DNA of 64,000 nt from Lachnospiraceae bacterium. Its GTDB lineage: Bacteria > Bacillota > Clostridia > Lachnospirales > Lachnospiraceae. The notes below the pieces were generated by a model, which saw nothing but the letters and a program-made list of their open reading frames with translations, was not told the origin of the DNA and did not search any database. The position numbers and the translations under genes are program-made. The number at the start of each line of letters is the position of its first letter. The stretch's first letter is position 1. Positions 9,578 through 19,237 of the stretch are shown piece by piece. The stretch is from contig JAFSCH010000091.1 of the NCBI GenBank assembly GCA_017436865.1, positions 35,981-99,980 on the forward strand. Reading direction: 5' to 3'.

Positions 9578-10741
9578 ATGAAGAAAGTACTTATTGTTAT
9601 GTCATCACTTTATAATGGTGGCGCTGAAAGAAGTTTGGTTAATTTTTTGAACGAATTACCAGAGGATAAATATCAAATTGATTTGCTTTTGTTTAAAAGA
9701 CAAGGAATGTTCATGAAGCAATTACCGGAATATGTAAACGTTTTACAAACACCGAAAGCAGTAGAAAAATTATATGGAAGTATTTCAAAGTCTGGAGTAT
9801 ATTTTTTCCCTAAAATGATAGGCACATTAATAGCAACATTACTTACCAAAAATCCAAGGGAGAAAAGGGCATTTCGTTGGAAATATTTCTATGGTACAAA
9901 TATTGAAAAAATGCAAGAACACTATGATGTTGCGATTGCATATATATCAGGAGAAATACTATATTATGTAGATGAGAAAGTAAACGCTGATAGGAAGATT
10001 GTGTGGATACATAATGATTATAAGACAGCACAACATCCTAAAAAATATGATTATTCGCATTTAGAAAATATGGATGGAATTGTTTCTATCTCAGATTTAT
10101 GCGTTGAAATATTGAAAGATGAATTCCCAGAATTTGCAGATAAGGTGTATATGTTAGAGAACATTACATCATCTGTTGTATTAAAGAATAGAGCAACAGA
10201 ATTTATACCAGAAGAGTTTGAAAATAGTGAGATAAATATTTTATCTATAGGTAGATTGCATGAACAGAAGGGCTTTGATTTGGCAATTGAAGCAGCAAAA
10301 ATCATGAAAGAACAAGGTTTGAACTTTAAGTGGTTTATTATAGGAAATGGTGAACTTAAAGAGGAACTGGAAAAGCAAATCAATGCATTGAATTTGGCAG
10401 ATTATTTCATTTTACTTGGGACAAGAGAAAATCCATATCCATATATAAAAAATTGTAGTATCTTTGTTCAGCCTTCTAGATATGAAGGAAAGTCTGTAGT
10501 GTTAGATGAAGCAAAGATTCTTGCTGTACCAATAGTTGCTACTGCGTATCCGACCGTTGGTGATCAATTACAGGATAGGGAGGAAGGAATGATTGTTCCT
10601 CTAAATGCAGAGGGAATTGCTGAAGGTCTTGAGAGGATGATGCGAGATGCAGAATTAAGAGATAGATATACAGAATATCTTTCTGATAGAGAATATGGGA
10701 ATCAAAAAGAAATTGAAAAATATGTACAATTAATGGGTTAA
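9578..10741 (+). CDS. Glycosyltransferase family 4
   Basis: GAGGAG just upstream supports the ATG at 9578 over an in-frame ATG 33 bp earlier. The 387-residue protein starts KKVLIVMSSLYNGGAERSLVNFL, typical of GT4 enzymes, and has SIGRLHEQKGFDLAIEA and PSRYEGKSVVLDEAKIL in the donor-binding domain. It is predicted to be a cytoplasmic, membrane-associated transferase for one sugar of the repeat unit. Confidence 0.87.
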   Translation: MKKVLIVMSSLYNGGAERSLVNFLNELPEDKYQIDLLLFKRQGMFMKQLPEYVNVLQTPKAVEKLYGSISKSGVYFFPKMIGTLIATLLTKNPREKRAFRWKYFYGTNIEKMQEHYDVAIAYISGEILYYVDEKVNADRKIVWIHNDYKTAQHPKKYDYSHLENMDGIVSISDLCVEILKDEFPEFADKVYMLENITSSVVLKNRATEFIPEEFENSEINILSIGRLHEQKGFDLAIEAAKIMKEQGLNFKWFIIGNGELKEELEKQINALNLADYFILLGTRENPYPYIKNCSIFVQPSRYEGKSVVLDEAKILAVPIVATAYPTVGDQLQDREEGMIVPLNAEGIAEGLERMMRDAELRDRYTEYLSDREYGNQKEIEKYVQLMG

Positions 10742-10761
10742 TCTTGTTAAGGAGTTGTAAA

Positions 10762-11721
10762 ATGTCGGTAGTAAGTGTAATAGTTCCAGTATATAATGCT
10801 GAAAAGTATTTGGAGAATTGCATAGAATCTATTATCAATCAGTCAATGAGAGAGATAGAAATAATATTAGTAAATGATGGATCTACAGATGATTCTGAAA
10901 AGATATGTAAGCAATACGAACAAAAAGATGCGAGAGTTAGATATATTGAACAAAAGAATCAAGGAGTATCAGTTGCAAGGAATAAAGGAAAAGATATTGC
11001 TACAGGTGAGTATATTTTATTCATTGATGCTGATGATGAAATGGATTTGACAATGATAGAAAAATTGTATTCAGATATACAGAAATACAATGGTGATATA
11101 GCTGTATGCAAAATCCAAAAAATAAAAAGTAAGGATGAAGTAGAAAATATTACGGTAGAAGATATTAGTGTTTGTTCCATGGTACAAGAAGATGCATTAA
11201 AAAGCTACTTTACGGAAAGCAAATTGGAAATAGGTGTTTGGAATAAATTATTTAAGAAATCTGTTATTGAAAATGTAAATTATTATGTTGGGCGTAGAAT
11301 GAATGAAGATAAATTTTTTGCTTTTGAGAGTATATTGAATGCTCAAGTGATAACTTATAGAAACGAAGGTTTGTATTATTATTATGAAAGAAATAATTCC
11401 GTTACAAAACAGAAATTTGATGAAAAATGGTTTGATAACATTTTCTTTGCAGAAAAAATATATGAAATAATAATAAAGAATAAACCTAATTTAGAAAGAG
11501 AAGCTAGACATCAGTTAATTATGACAAAATATTATTTACTATTAGCCATGAAGAGAAAACAAGCTGATCGTTGTTATAAGGAACAATATGAAAAAGTAAT
11601 TGATGACATAAAACAGACAAAGATAAATGACTTGAAAATAAGAAGAAATCCAAAAGTAGGAATGATGATGATTAAATACTGTAGAGGTATTTTTGAAATA
11701 ACAAAAAGTATTACAAAATGA
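10762..11721 (+). CDS. Glycosyltransferase family 2
   Basis: AAGGAG at 10749-10754 supports the ATG at 10762. The N-terminal GT-A domain is clear: VSVIVPVYNAEKYLENCIESI, VNDGSTDDS and the metal-binding FIDADDEMD. The C-terminal 200 residues are variable, as usual, and set acceptor specificity. It is the last gene before a 227-bp gap with a strong hairpin. Confidence 0.87.
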   Translation: MSVVSVIVPVYNAEKYLENCIESIINQSMREIEIILVNDGSTDDSEKICKQYEQKDARVRYIEQKNQGVSVARNKGKDIATGEYILFIDADDEMDLTMIEKLYSDIQKYNGDIAVCKIQKIKSKDEVENITVEDISVCSMVQEDALKSYFTESKLEIGVWNKLFKKSVIENVNYYVGRRMNEDKFFAFESILNAQVITYRNEGLYYYYERNNSVTKQKFDEKWFDNIFFAEKIYEIIIKNKPNLEREARHQLIMTKYYLLLAMKRKQADRCYKEQYEKVIDDIKQTKINDLKIRRNPKVGMMMIKYCRGIFEITKSITK

Positions 11722-11948
11722 GATAGTAATATATTGTTGTGCTAAAGATTTAGTAAATATTGAGAGAGTAGTCTAATAGATACTACAGTTAAAATAACTC
11801 CTTTCAGGTTGTTTGGTATATAGTTTCAAGTTAGCTATATGTTCTATATCCAGTGAGGAGCTATTTTAGGTTTTATAAAAGAGAGTATAGATTTTGTTTT
11901 TGTTTTACAAATGCTCTTATGATTAGAGTTTTATGTGAGGAATAGAAA
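11722..11948 (+). other. Intergenic region with a nested hairpin
   Basis: The region holds an inverted repeat with arms at 11,790-11,802 and 11,856-11,868 (12 of 13 positions pair) enclosing a second potential stem (tatatag near 11,817 with ctatat near 11,834). There is no downstream T-run of terminator quality, so it may be a processing or attenuation element. Nothing coding is seen. Confidence 0.45.
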
Positions 11949-12890
11949 ATGATTATTAAAAAGAAACATATTCCGTTCTTAGAAGTTCCTTTAGTGGAAC
12001 ATTGTAATTTGAATTGTGATTGTTGTAATAGTCATGCTAATTATGTTAAAAACAGTATATATGAATATGAAAAATTTAAAGAAGATGTATCGATTATAAG
12101 TGAAATGGTTCACTATTCAATAGTAACTTTTCTGGGTGGAGAACCTTTACTTTGTGATAACATAAATGAATATATAAACTATGCGAGACAGAAAAAGTTA
12201 GCGGATGTATATAGGGTATTAACAAATGGCATATTATTGGAACAGATGGATGACGAGTTTTTTGATGTAGTTGATGTAATTGAGGTTTCACATTATCCAG
12301 AGGATAAAAAAGATATTGCAGAGTATAATCGTTTTTTAGAGTTTAAGGCGAGAAAACATCATTTTCGTTATTATGTGAAAAATGTAGGAAAATTTAATAG
12401 AATTGATTCGATACAACTTACAGATGAAGAAGCGCAAAGAGGGTATATATCTTGCTCAAGAATTAAGAATGGAAACATGATTTTTAATGGATATTATTAT
12501 AAATGTATGAGACCTAAAACAACTAATTTATATCTAATGACTGAACATGGAATAGAATTAAAAAATGATTTGCGTTACACAGATGGAATTAGGATAGACA
12601 AAAATTTTATGAACATATTAGAGGAGTATCTTTTGAGTGATATTATGCTAGAGTCATGTAAATATTGTCTTATGGGGATAGAAACTCAAAATAGTTCGTT
12701 GATACGAATTAAACAATTTGGATATCAACATCCTGCACTGATTCGTATTTTTTATAGTAGTAATATATATTATCATTTGTTTAAAAAAATGAAAAAAATG
12801 ATATTAATAGATGAAGCAGTTGCAACTAAGAAAAAAACAACATACATTGAAACTATAGAACATAATGTGAGTAATAAATATCTAAAGTAG
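11949..12890 (+). CDS. Radical SAM protein
   Basis: The 313-residue protein has the radical SAM CX3CX2C motif at C19-C23-C26 (VEHCNLNCDCC) followed by FLGGEPLL, the GGE motif that binds the amino group of S-adenosylmethionine. Further Cys residues near the C-terminus (SCKYCLMG) could hold an auxiliary cluster, as in SPASM/Twitch proteins. It lies in the variable sugar block, so a sugar or glycan modification is possible, but the substrate is unknown. GTGAGG lies upstream of the ATG. Confidence 0.8.
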   Translation: MIIKKKHIPFLEVPLVEHCNLNCDCCNSHANYVKNSIYEYEKFKEDVSIISEMVHYSIVTFLGGEPLLCDNINEYINYARQKKLADVYRVLTNGILLEQMDDEFFDVVDVIEVSHYPEDKKDIAEYNRFLEFKARKHHFRYYVKNVGKFNRIDSIQLTDEEAQRGYISCSRIKNGNMIFNGYYYKCMRPKTTNLYLMTEHGIELKNDLRYTDGIRIDKNFMNILEEYLLSDIMLESCKYCLMGIETQNSSLIRIKQFGYQHPALIRIFYSSNIYYHLFKKMKKMILIDEAVATKKKTTYIETIEHNVSNKYLK

Positions 12891-13109
12891 TTTTGTAAAA
12901 AAGAGTTTATCTTATGTGATAAGTTGATGAAGGATTTTTTAGAATTAGTTTTTTTAGGGATGATATTAAAGGATAAATTTTTATGATGATGTAAAGATAT
13001 AAGCCTAGGCAAAGTTATGGTTACTAAATGATTTTATAGAGGGATTTAGGTAAATTATGTTTATTTATAAATGCCTAGGAATATAAATTTTATGAAGGAG
13101 GAGAACCTT
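12891..13109 (+). other. Intergenic gap before the polymerase gene
   Basis: About 220 bp without a gene. An 8-bp inverted repeat, CCTAGGCA at 13,004-13,011 and TGCCTAGG at 13,072-13,079, spans the gap and would place the two arms either side of the upstream leader. No clear promoter or terminator is seen. Confidence 0.3.
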
Positions 13110-14360
13110 TTGAAAATTGCTATTGATAAATTAAAACCAAAGTTTTTAGCAGTAGTGTTGTGTTTATTATGTTGTTTAGGCTCAATGTATTATTGGTTGA
13201 GAGGGTATACACAGTTTGCGTTAATGATGATATTTGGGGTTTTAGTTATATATCCAATATTGAAAAAAAAATTCATTTTAGTTAATAGAATACAATTTAT
13301 AAACTGTATACTTATGGGAGTATTTATAGTAAGAAATAATCCTAAGTTGCAGTCAACTGCTAGTTCGGAAGTTTTTATGATATTGTTTATGTTGATATTT
13401 ATCGTGCTGGTAAAATATCAACAAAGAGAATGGATAGATTATACTATAAGCCTATGCAAATTGTTTTATTTGTTTTATGCGGTATATACTATATTAGAAA
13501 AGTTCTTTGAACCATTATTTTTGTTTTCACTTAGATTATTTCCTTCTAGTATTGAGACGTTATACACACAATATTCAAGAGGGTGTATGCCAGGATTAAC
13601 TAATCACTATTCAACAAATGGAATGCTTTTAGGAGTTGGATTTATTGTTTTTTCTTGTGAGGCTATATTTAAAGGTAGTAAAAAGAATATTATTTTATCA
13701 GGTGTTATGATAGTAGCTTTACTTTTGACTGGAAAAAGAGCAGATATTATTTTTACTGCTGTGGGAATTTATTTGGCTTATTATTGTTACATGTCAGATA
13801 AAAAAAGAACAAGAATAAAGAATACAGTTCTAATCATTTTAGCAGTATTAGTAGGGTTAGTTATATTGGTCAATTTAGTACCTTCTTTGGCTACATTTAT
13901 AACAAGATTTGAAGAGACAACAGATAGTGGAGATGTTACATTAGGAAGAACGAAAATGTGGGCAATTGCTATAGATTGTTTTAAGAATAATACACTTTTG
14001 GGCATTGGTTGGGATAGATTTAAGTTTATAAATCTTCATGAATGGAAAGCGCATAACATATATCTGCAGTTATTAGCGGAAACAGGAATTGTTGGATTTA
14101 TAGTGTTTGCATTCTTTTTTGTATACACATTTGTATGTGGTTGGAGGCATCTGAAAAGAATCAGAATAGATAAAATGGCGATAGATAGAGAAGAAGTACA
14201 TTTGCTTTTCTCGTTAGCAATGCAAGTCTTCTTCTTGTTGTATGGAATAACGGGAAATCCTCTATATGATAAAGAAACATATGTTCCTTATTATTTAGCT
14301 TGTGCAATAACTTCATATTATACACATAGTAGAAAAAATATATACAAAAAAGGAGAATAG
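13110..14360 (+). CDS. O-antigen polymerase/ligase-like membrane protein (Wzy-like)
   Basis: A polytopic membrane protein with about 10-11 predicted segments. It contains the Wzy_C/WaaL-type loop: GRTKMW followed by NNTLLGIGWDRF, then HNIYLQLLAETGIVGF. The likely start is TTG at 13,110 with AAGGAGGAG 6 nt upstream; an in-frame ATG at 13,071 has no ribosome binding site. It is expected to polymerise lipid-linked repeat units outside the membrane, working with the flippase at 16,602 and the Wzz protein at 391. Confidence 0.8.
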   Translation: MKIAIDKLKPKFLAVVLCLLCCLGSMYYWLRGYTQFALMMIFGVLVIYPILKKKFILVNRIQFINCILMGVFIVRNNPKLQSTASSEVFMILFMLIFIVLVKYQQREWIDYTISLCKLFYLFYAVYTILEKFFEPLFLFSLRLFPSSIETLYTQYSRGCMPGLTNHYSTNGMLLGVGFIVFSCEAIFKGSKKNIILSGVMIVALLLTGKRADIIFTAVGIYLAYYCYMSDKKRTRIKNTVLIILAVLVGLVILVNLVPSLATFITRFEETTDSGDVTLGRTKMWAIAIDCFKNNTLLGIGWDRFKFINLHEWKAHNIYLQLLAETGIVGFIVFAFFFVYTFVCGWRHLKRIRIDKMAIDREEVHLLFSLAMQVFFLLYGITGNPLYDKETYVPYYLACAITSYYTHSRKNIYKKGE

Positions 14361-14363
14361 AAG

Positions 14364-15410
14364 ATGGATATAGGAATAATAACACCATATGATGCTGCAA
14401 ATTATGGCGCATTTTTGCAGGCATATGCTACAAAAAGATTTTTGGAATCTCAAGGTCATAATGTAATATTTGTAAAGTGGAGATCGGACAAAGAGAGAAA
14501 AAAGGTATATTTCAAAAAGGGTGTAGGAGTTAAACAAAAAATTAAGTTGTTATTTAGAGGTAAACATAATCAAAATAATTACAATAAAATGACAGCGGCA
14601 TTAGATGAGTTTGAGATTATAGATTGTCGCAATATGAATCAGATAAATTTGGATTTATTAATTTTAGGAAGTGATGAGATTTGGAATATAAATGTTCCGG
14701 AATTTCAGAATGAAGTATTTTATGGTGGTAACTGCGGAGATATACAAACATTAGCGTATGCACCTAGTGCTAGTGAAGCAACGATTGAGGATTTTGAAAG
14801 ATTTCCCAAGATGTATGAACTCTTAAAAAAGGTAGAGATTATAGGTGTTAGAGATGAAAATACAGCCGGAATTGTAAAAACAATTTGTGGATATGAACCA
14901 GAAATTGTATGTGACCCTACTTTTCTGTTATCTATAGAAGAATACAAAGTAAAAGAACAGTCATATGTGAAAGAACCTTATTTATTGGTATATTCATATT
15001 TTGTAGAACCACAAATAAGAAAGTATTTAATAAATTTTGCAAAAGAAAAAAAACTTAAATTAGTTGCAGCTTGTATGTATCAATCATGGTGTGATGAAAC
15101 CATTTGTTGTGAGCCATTAGAATTTATTTCATTAATAAATAATGCGCAGTATGTTTTTACAACGACGTTTCATGGTTCTATATTTACGTTATTTCAACAT
15201 AAAAAGTGTGCGATTCGTGCAAAATCGAAAAAATTGAAAGACTTAATTAAGTGGACAAATATGGATAGCACTATAATACATGAAGAAATATCTTATGATG
15301 AATTTTGTAAGGTTATAGAAAAACAACATGATTATGATATTTTCGAACAAAATTTGAAAGAAAAGAGACAAAAGTCGCAACAGTTATATAAGAAATATTT
15401 GGAAATGTAA
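14364..15410 (+). CDS. Polysaccharide pyruvyl transferase family protein (third copy)
   Basis: A 348-residue protein with the same blocks as the copies at 6,112 and 7,171: NYGAFLQAYATKRFL, LILGSDEIWNI and FTTTFHGSIFTL. It is 3 bp downstream of the polymerase gene and directly upstream of a second FrhB-type protein, repeating the pyruvyl-transferase/FrhB pairing. Confidence 0.85.
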   Translation: MDIGIITPYDAANYGAFLQAYATKRFLESQGHNVIFVKWRSDKERKKVYFKKGVGVKQKIKLLFRGKHNQNNYNKMTAALDEFEIIDCRNMNQINLDLLILGSDEIWNINVPEFQNEVFYGGNCGDIQTLAYAPSASEATIEDFERFPKMYELLKKVEIIGVRDENTAGIVKTICGYEPEIVCDPTFLLSIEEYKVKEQSYVKEPYLLVYSYFVEPQIRKYLINFAKEKKLKLVAACMYQSWCDETICCEPLEFISLINNAQYVFTTTFHGSIFTLFQHKKCAIRAKSKKLKDLIKWTNMDSTIIHEEISYDEFCKVIEKQHDYDIFEQNLKEKRQKSQQLYKKYLEM

Positions 15411-15423
15411 GTTGGAGAAGTAA

Positions 15424-16575
15424 ATGGATAAGATATGTGAAAGAAATCAATGTATAGGATGTGGATTGTGTAGTAATATTTGTCCTAAAGGGGCAATCAA
15501 AATGATTGAAGATAAAAGGACAGGACATTTTGTTCCTCAAATAGATACACAGCTTTGTGTTGATTGTTCATTATGTCAAAAAAAATGTCCAGGGTTAAGA
15601 GAGATAGAGTCTCGGTCACAGATAAAAACCTATGCTGCATGGAGAAAAGATATTAGTAAAATAAAAGGAAGTAGTTCAGGAGGCGTTGCTGCTAGTTTAT
15701 ATGAAAGAGCAGTAGAAGAAGGCTACTATATTGTTGGTACATATTTGAATGAAAATTTTCAAGTAAAATTGAAAATAACTAATAAGAAAAATGATATAGA
15801 GCTTTTTAAGGGAAGTAAGTATGTTCAGGCAGATACAGGTTTTGTGTATAAAGAGGCATTAGAGTTATTGCAAAAGGGAGAAAAGATTCTTTTTATTGGA
15901 ACACCATGCCAATGTGCAGCTATGAAAGTTTTAGTAGAAGGACGTTATGAGAATAATGTTATATTAGTAGAGCTAATATGTCATGGAACTCCATCACAGA
16001 AAACATTTAGAGAATATATTAATTATATATCAAAAAAGAAGAAAAAAGATATTACAAAGATAGCATTCCGTTCAGAAAGAGGAGTTGAGTTATCATTATA
16101 TTCGGGTGAGAAGGCATTTTGGCAGTACAAGGGATATGAAGACGATTATATGGTAGCATTTCAAACGGGATTGATTCATAATGAGACTTGTTACCAATGC
16201 AAATATGCAAATAAAGATAGAAGTTCGGATTTGACAATAGGTGATTTTTGGAAAATAGGTGAAAAACGAGTGTTTCAACATCCCGAATGTAAGGTTTCGG
16301 TTGTTGTCGCAAGTACAGAAAAAGGGTTAGCGTTTTTACAAGGTTGTGAACAGTTGATACTTGAAGAGCGAGAATATCAAGAGGCATTAGAGGGAAATCC
16401 AAATTTGTATAGTGCATCAAAAAAGAATTTGAAAAGCGAAATGTTTTGGAATATATATGCAGATGAAGGTGTTTCTAGGGCATATAGTAAAACAATAGGA
16501 AAAAGATTGAAGAAAATAAGATTTAAAAATAATGTAAAACGAACTATAAAAAAAGCATATAGTATTTTTAAATAG
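15424..16575 (+). CDS. Ferredoxin plus FrhB-type protein, second copy
   Basis: A 383-residue protein with two N-terminal 4Fe-4S motifs (C10-x2-C13-x2-C16-x3-C20 and a second set near residue 50) and FrhB domains with IGTPCQCAAMKVLV and ETCYQCKYANKDRSSDLTIGDFW. It resembles the protein at 8,301 in domain order but is clearly divergent. GGAGAAGTAA precedes the ATG. Together with the gene at 14,364 it forms the second pyruvyl-transferase/FrhB unit. Confidence 0.85.
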   Translation: MDKICERNQCIGCGLCSNICPKGAIKMIEDKRTGHFVPQIDTQLCVDCSLCQKKCPGLREIESRSQIKTYAAWRKDISKIKGSSSGGVAASLYERAVEEGYYIVGTYLNENFQVKLKITNKKNDIELFKGSKYVQADTGFVYKEALELLQKGEKILFIGTPCQCAAMKVLVEGRYENNVILVELICHGTPSQKTFREYINYISKKKKKDITKIAFRSERGVELSLYSGEKAFWQYKGYEDDYMVAFQTGLIHNETCYQCKYANKDRSSDLTIGDFWKIGEKRVFQHPECKVSVVVASTEKGLAFLQGCEQLILEEREYQEALEGNPNLYSASKKNLKSEMFWNIYADEGVSRAYSKTIGKRLKKIRFKNNVKRTIKKAYSIFK

Positions 16576-16601
16576 AAAGGATAATACATAATATAAAAAT
16601 C

Positions 16602-18056
16602 ATGATTAAAAAAATATTAAAAAAGTATAATGATATACCAGTTGCAGCAAAAGCAACGTTATGGTTTATGGTTTGTACTATTATTCAAAAAAGTATAGCA
16701 TTAATAACAACCCCAATTTTTACACGTTTAATGTCACCTGCTCAATATGGACAGTTTAGTGTATATAATTCATGGCTACAGATATTTACTATAATTGCAA
16801 CTTTGAGATTGAATTATGCAGTATTTAATAAAGGAATGAGTAAATATAAAGAGGATAGAGATGGTTATACTTCGACAATGCAATCTATTACGTTTATGAT
16901 AGCAGGAGGTATGCTTGTTATTTATCTGATATTTCATAAGCAGATTAATGCATTGACTGAACTTCCTACATTTATAATGGTAGCTTTGTTTGTGGAATTA
17001 CTTGTTACACCAGCTATTGATTTTTGGACAATAAGAAAGCGATATGAATATTTATATAAACCCGTAGTATTTAGAACTATAATAATGGCAGTATTAAATT
17101 CTGGAATAGGTGTAATTGCAGTATTGCTGTCTGAAGAAAAAGGTTATGCAAGAATTATTACATGCATTTTAGTTAATTTTTGCTTTGGGATTTGCTTATT
17201 TGTTTACAATAGAAAAAAAGGTAAAGTATGGTTTAAAAAAGAATATGCTATTTTTGCACTAAAATTTAATTTGCCTTTGCTGTTACATTATATTTCACAG
17301 TATATAATGGATCAATTCGATAGGATTATGATTCAAAAAATGGTAAGTGTTGCAGCAGCAGGTGTTTATAGTGTAGCGTATAATGCTGGTTTATTGATGA
17401 AGATTGTTACACAAAGTATTATTAATGCAATTGTTCCTTGGCAATATGACAAACTAGAGAAAAAGAAATTTAAGGAATTAGATGATGTATTATTTTTGAT
17501 ATATATTCTTGTAGCAGGTGTTGCACTATTATTCTCGGCATTTGCACCAGAGATTATGAGAATATTGGCAGATGAAAAGTATTATGAAGCAGTATATGTT
17601 ATTCCACCAGTTGCCATAGGATTAGTGTTTGTGTTTATGTATACAGCATTTGCTAATGTAGAGTTTTATTATGATCAAAATAAATTTACGATGTATATTT
17701 CAATGATAGGAGCATTGTTGAATGTAGGTCTTAATTATGTAGGAATAAAGTTATACGGATATATGGCAGCAGCGTATACGACTTTATTTTGTTATGTAAT
17801 ATTTGCACTAGGTCATTATATTTATATGACAATAAGTGTAAAGAAATTATTAAAAATCGAAAGAGTTTTTGAAACAAAAAGACTTGTAATATTGTCATTC
17901 GCAATTTTGGTTTTAGGGATTACAGTTATGCTATTTTATAATAATATGATTATAAGATATGTGATGATTTTACTTATACTAATGGTTGCATACATGAAAA
18001 GAAATGTAATCACTAATGCATTAGGTGATATAAAGAAAAATAAGAAAAGTAAATAA
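16602..18056 (+). CDS. Polysaccharide flippase (Wzx/MATE-like)
   Basis: A 484-residue membrane protein with about 12-14 hydrophobic segments and the family start KATLWFMVCTIIQKSIALITTPIFTRLM. It is predicted to flip undecaprenyl-linked repeat units across the membrane before polymerisation. Gene order with the Wzy-like protein supports a Wzx/Wzy pathway in this block. Confidence 0.85.
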   Translation: MIKKILKKYNDIPVAAKATLWFMVCTIIQKSIALITTPIFTRLMSPAQYGQFSVYNSWLQIFTIIATLRLNYAVFNKGMSKYKEDRDGYTSTMQSITFMIAGGMLVIYLIFHKQINALTELPTFIMVALFVELLVTPAIDFWTIRKRYEYLYKPVVFRTIIMAVLNSGIGVIAVLLSEEKGYARIITCILVNFCFGICLFVYNRKKGKVWFKKEYAIFALKFNLPLLLHYISQYIMDQFDRIMIQKMVSVAAAGVYSVAYNAGLLMKIVTQSIINAIVPWQYDKLEKKKFKELDDVLFLIYILVAGVALLFSAFAPEIMRILADEKYYEAVYVIPPVAIGLVFVFMYTAFANVEFYYDQNKFTMYISMIGALLNVGLNYVGIKLYGYMAAAYTTLFCYVIFALGHYIYMTISVKKLLKIERVFETKRLVILSFAILVLGITVMLFYNNMIIRYVMILLILMVAYMKRNVITNALGDIKKNKKSK

Positions 18057-18136
18057 CTTTACATAGAATTTATATATTTACATTTTATATCATTAGAGGA
18101 TTACTATGAAGAAAGAAATAATGAGAGAAAAAAGAA

Positions 18137-19198
18137 ATGATAAGTATTATTATGCCAGTTTATAACAGTGAGAACTATCTTGATAAAAGCATTCAAAGTG
18201 TATTAAATCAAACATATACAGATTTTGAATTTATAATTGTAGATGATGGGTCTACGGATAAAAGCTGGGAGATATGTTGTAAATATGCAGAAAAAGATAC
18301 AAGAGTTAAATGTTATAAAGTTAAAAACAGGGGAGTATCCGAAGCGAGAAATTATGGATTAGTGCATGCAACAAAAGAGTATATTAGATTTGTGGACTCG
18401 GATGACGAATTGCCATTGGATTCACTTGAAAAATTAATATATCCTTTTGAAAACCACCCTAAAAGTGATTTGGTAATTGGAAAGTTTAAGGCTACTTCAT
18501 GTGAGGTCTTTAATGAAGAAATTGAAGGAGAATATTCACATCATGATTTTTTAGAGACATTTAGTAGCCATGTTCCTGCTTTTTATTATGGTGTAAATTG
18601 GAATAAACTATATAAGAAATCTATAATAGAAAAGTATAATATAAGATTTGACAAAAATGTTTACTGGGGAGAAGACTTTATTTTTAACTGTGAATATTAT
18701 AGTCATTGTGAATGTATATATTTTTTACCGGAGTATATACATATATATTGCCAAAGAGATGAATCTGCGGTAAATGCAATTAGGTCGATGGTATGGCATG
18801 AAAAATTGGAAATTGATATACAAAGACTTGAAGCACTAATTCATATGGTTAATAAAAGAGAAAATGTGGATACCATTATTCAAAAATTCTATTTTTATTT
18901 TTTTTCGTCTTTGAGTAATCAATTTAGTTGGGCATATATGATGAAAGAAAAATCATTGAGAGAAAGATATGAAATCTTTGGAATGATAATATGGAATCGG
19001 AAAGTGTCAGATTTGATTAAAGATTTTCGGGGTGATGATATTCCATTATTTTATAGAGTAATGCTCTTTGCAATAAATCACAAAAGAATTAAGAGCTTTT
19101 TGTTTGTTGTGTCAATAAAACATATTATGGGGAAGAGATTGTTGCTAAAGAAAATATGGAAAAATTCCAATGCGTCACCAATACATTTTGAAATATAA
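18137..19198 (+). CDS. Glycosyltransferase family 2
   Basis: A 353-residue GT-A protein: ISIIMPVYNSENYLDKSIQSVLNQ, VDDGSTDKS, FVDSDDELP. The C-terminal part (YGVNWNKLYKKSII, WGEDFIFNCEYY) is shared with the protein at 20,277, so the two are likely paralogues. The upstream purine run gives only a weak ribosome binding site. Confidence 0.85.
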   Translation: MISIIMPVYNSENYLDKSIQSVLNQTYTDFEFIIVDDGSTDKSWEICCKYAEKDTRVKCYKVKNRGVSEARNYGLVHATKEYIRFVDSDDELPLDSLEKLIYPFENHPKSDLVIGKFKATSCEVFNEEIEGEYSHHDFLETFSSHVPAFYYGVNWNKLYKKSIIEKYNIRFDKNVYWGEDFIFNCEYYSHCECIYFLPEYIHIYCQRDESAVNAIRSMVWHEKLEIDIQRLEALIHMVNKRENVDTIIQKFYFYFFSSLSNQFSWAYMMKEKSLRERYEIFGMIIWNRKVSDLIKDFRGDDIPLFYRVMLFAINHKRIKSFLFVVSIKHIMGKRLLLKKIWKNSNASPIHFEI

Positions 19199-19237
19199 GA
19201 AGGAGTAAAAGGATTTATAATAATCCGAATTTGAATT

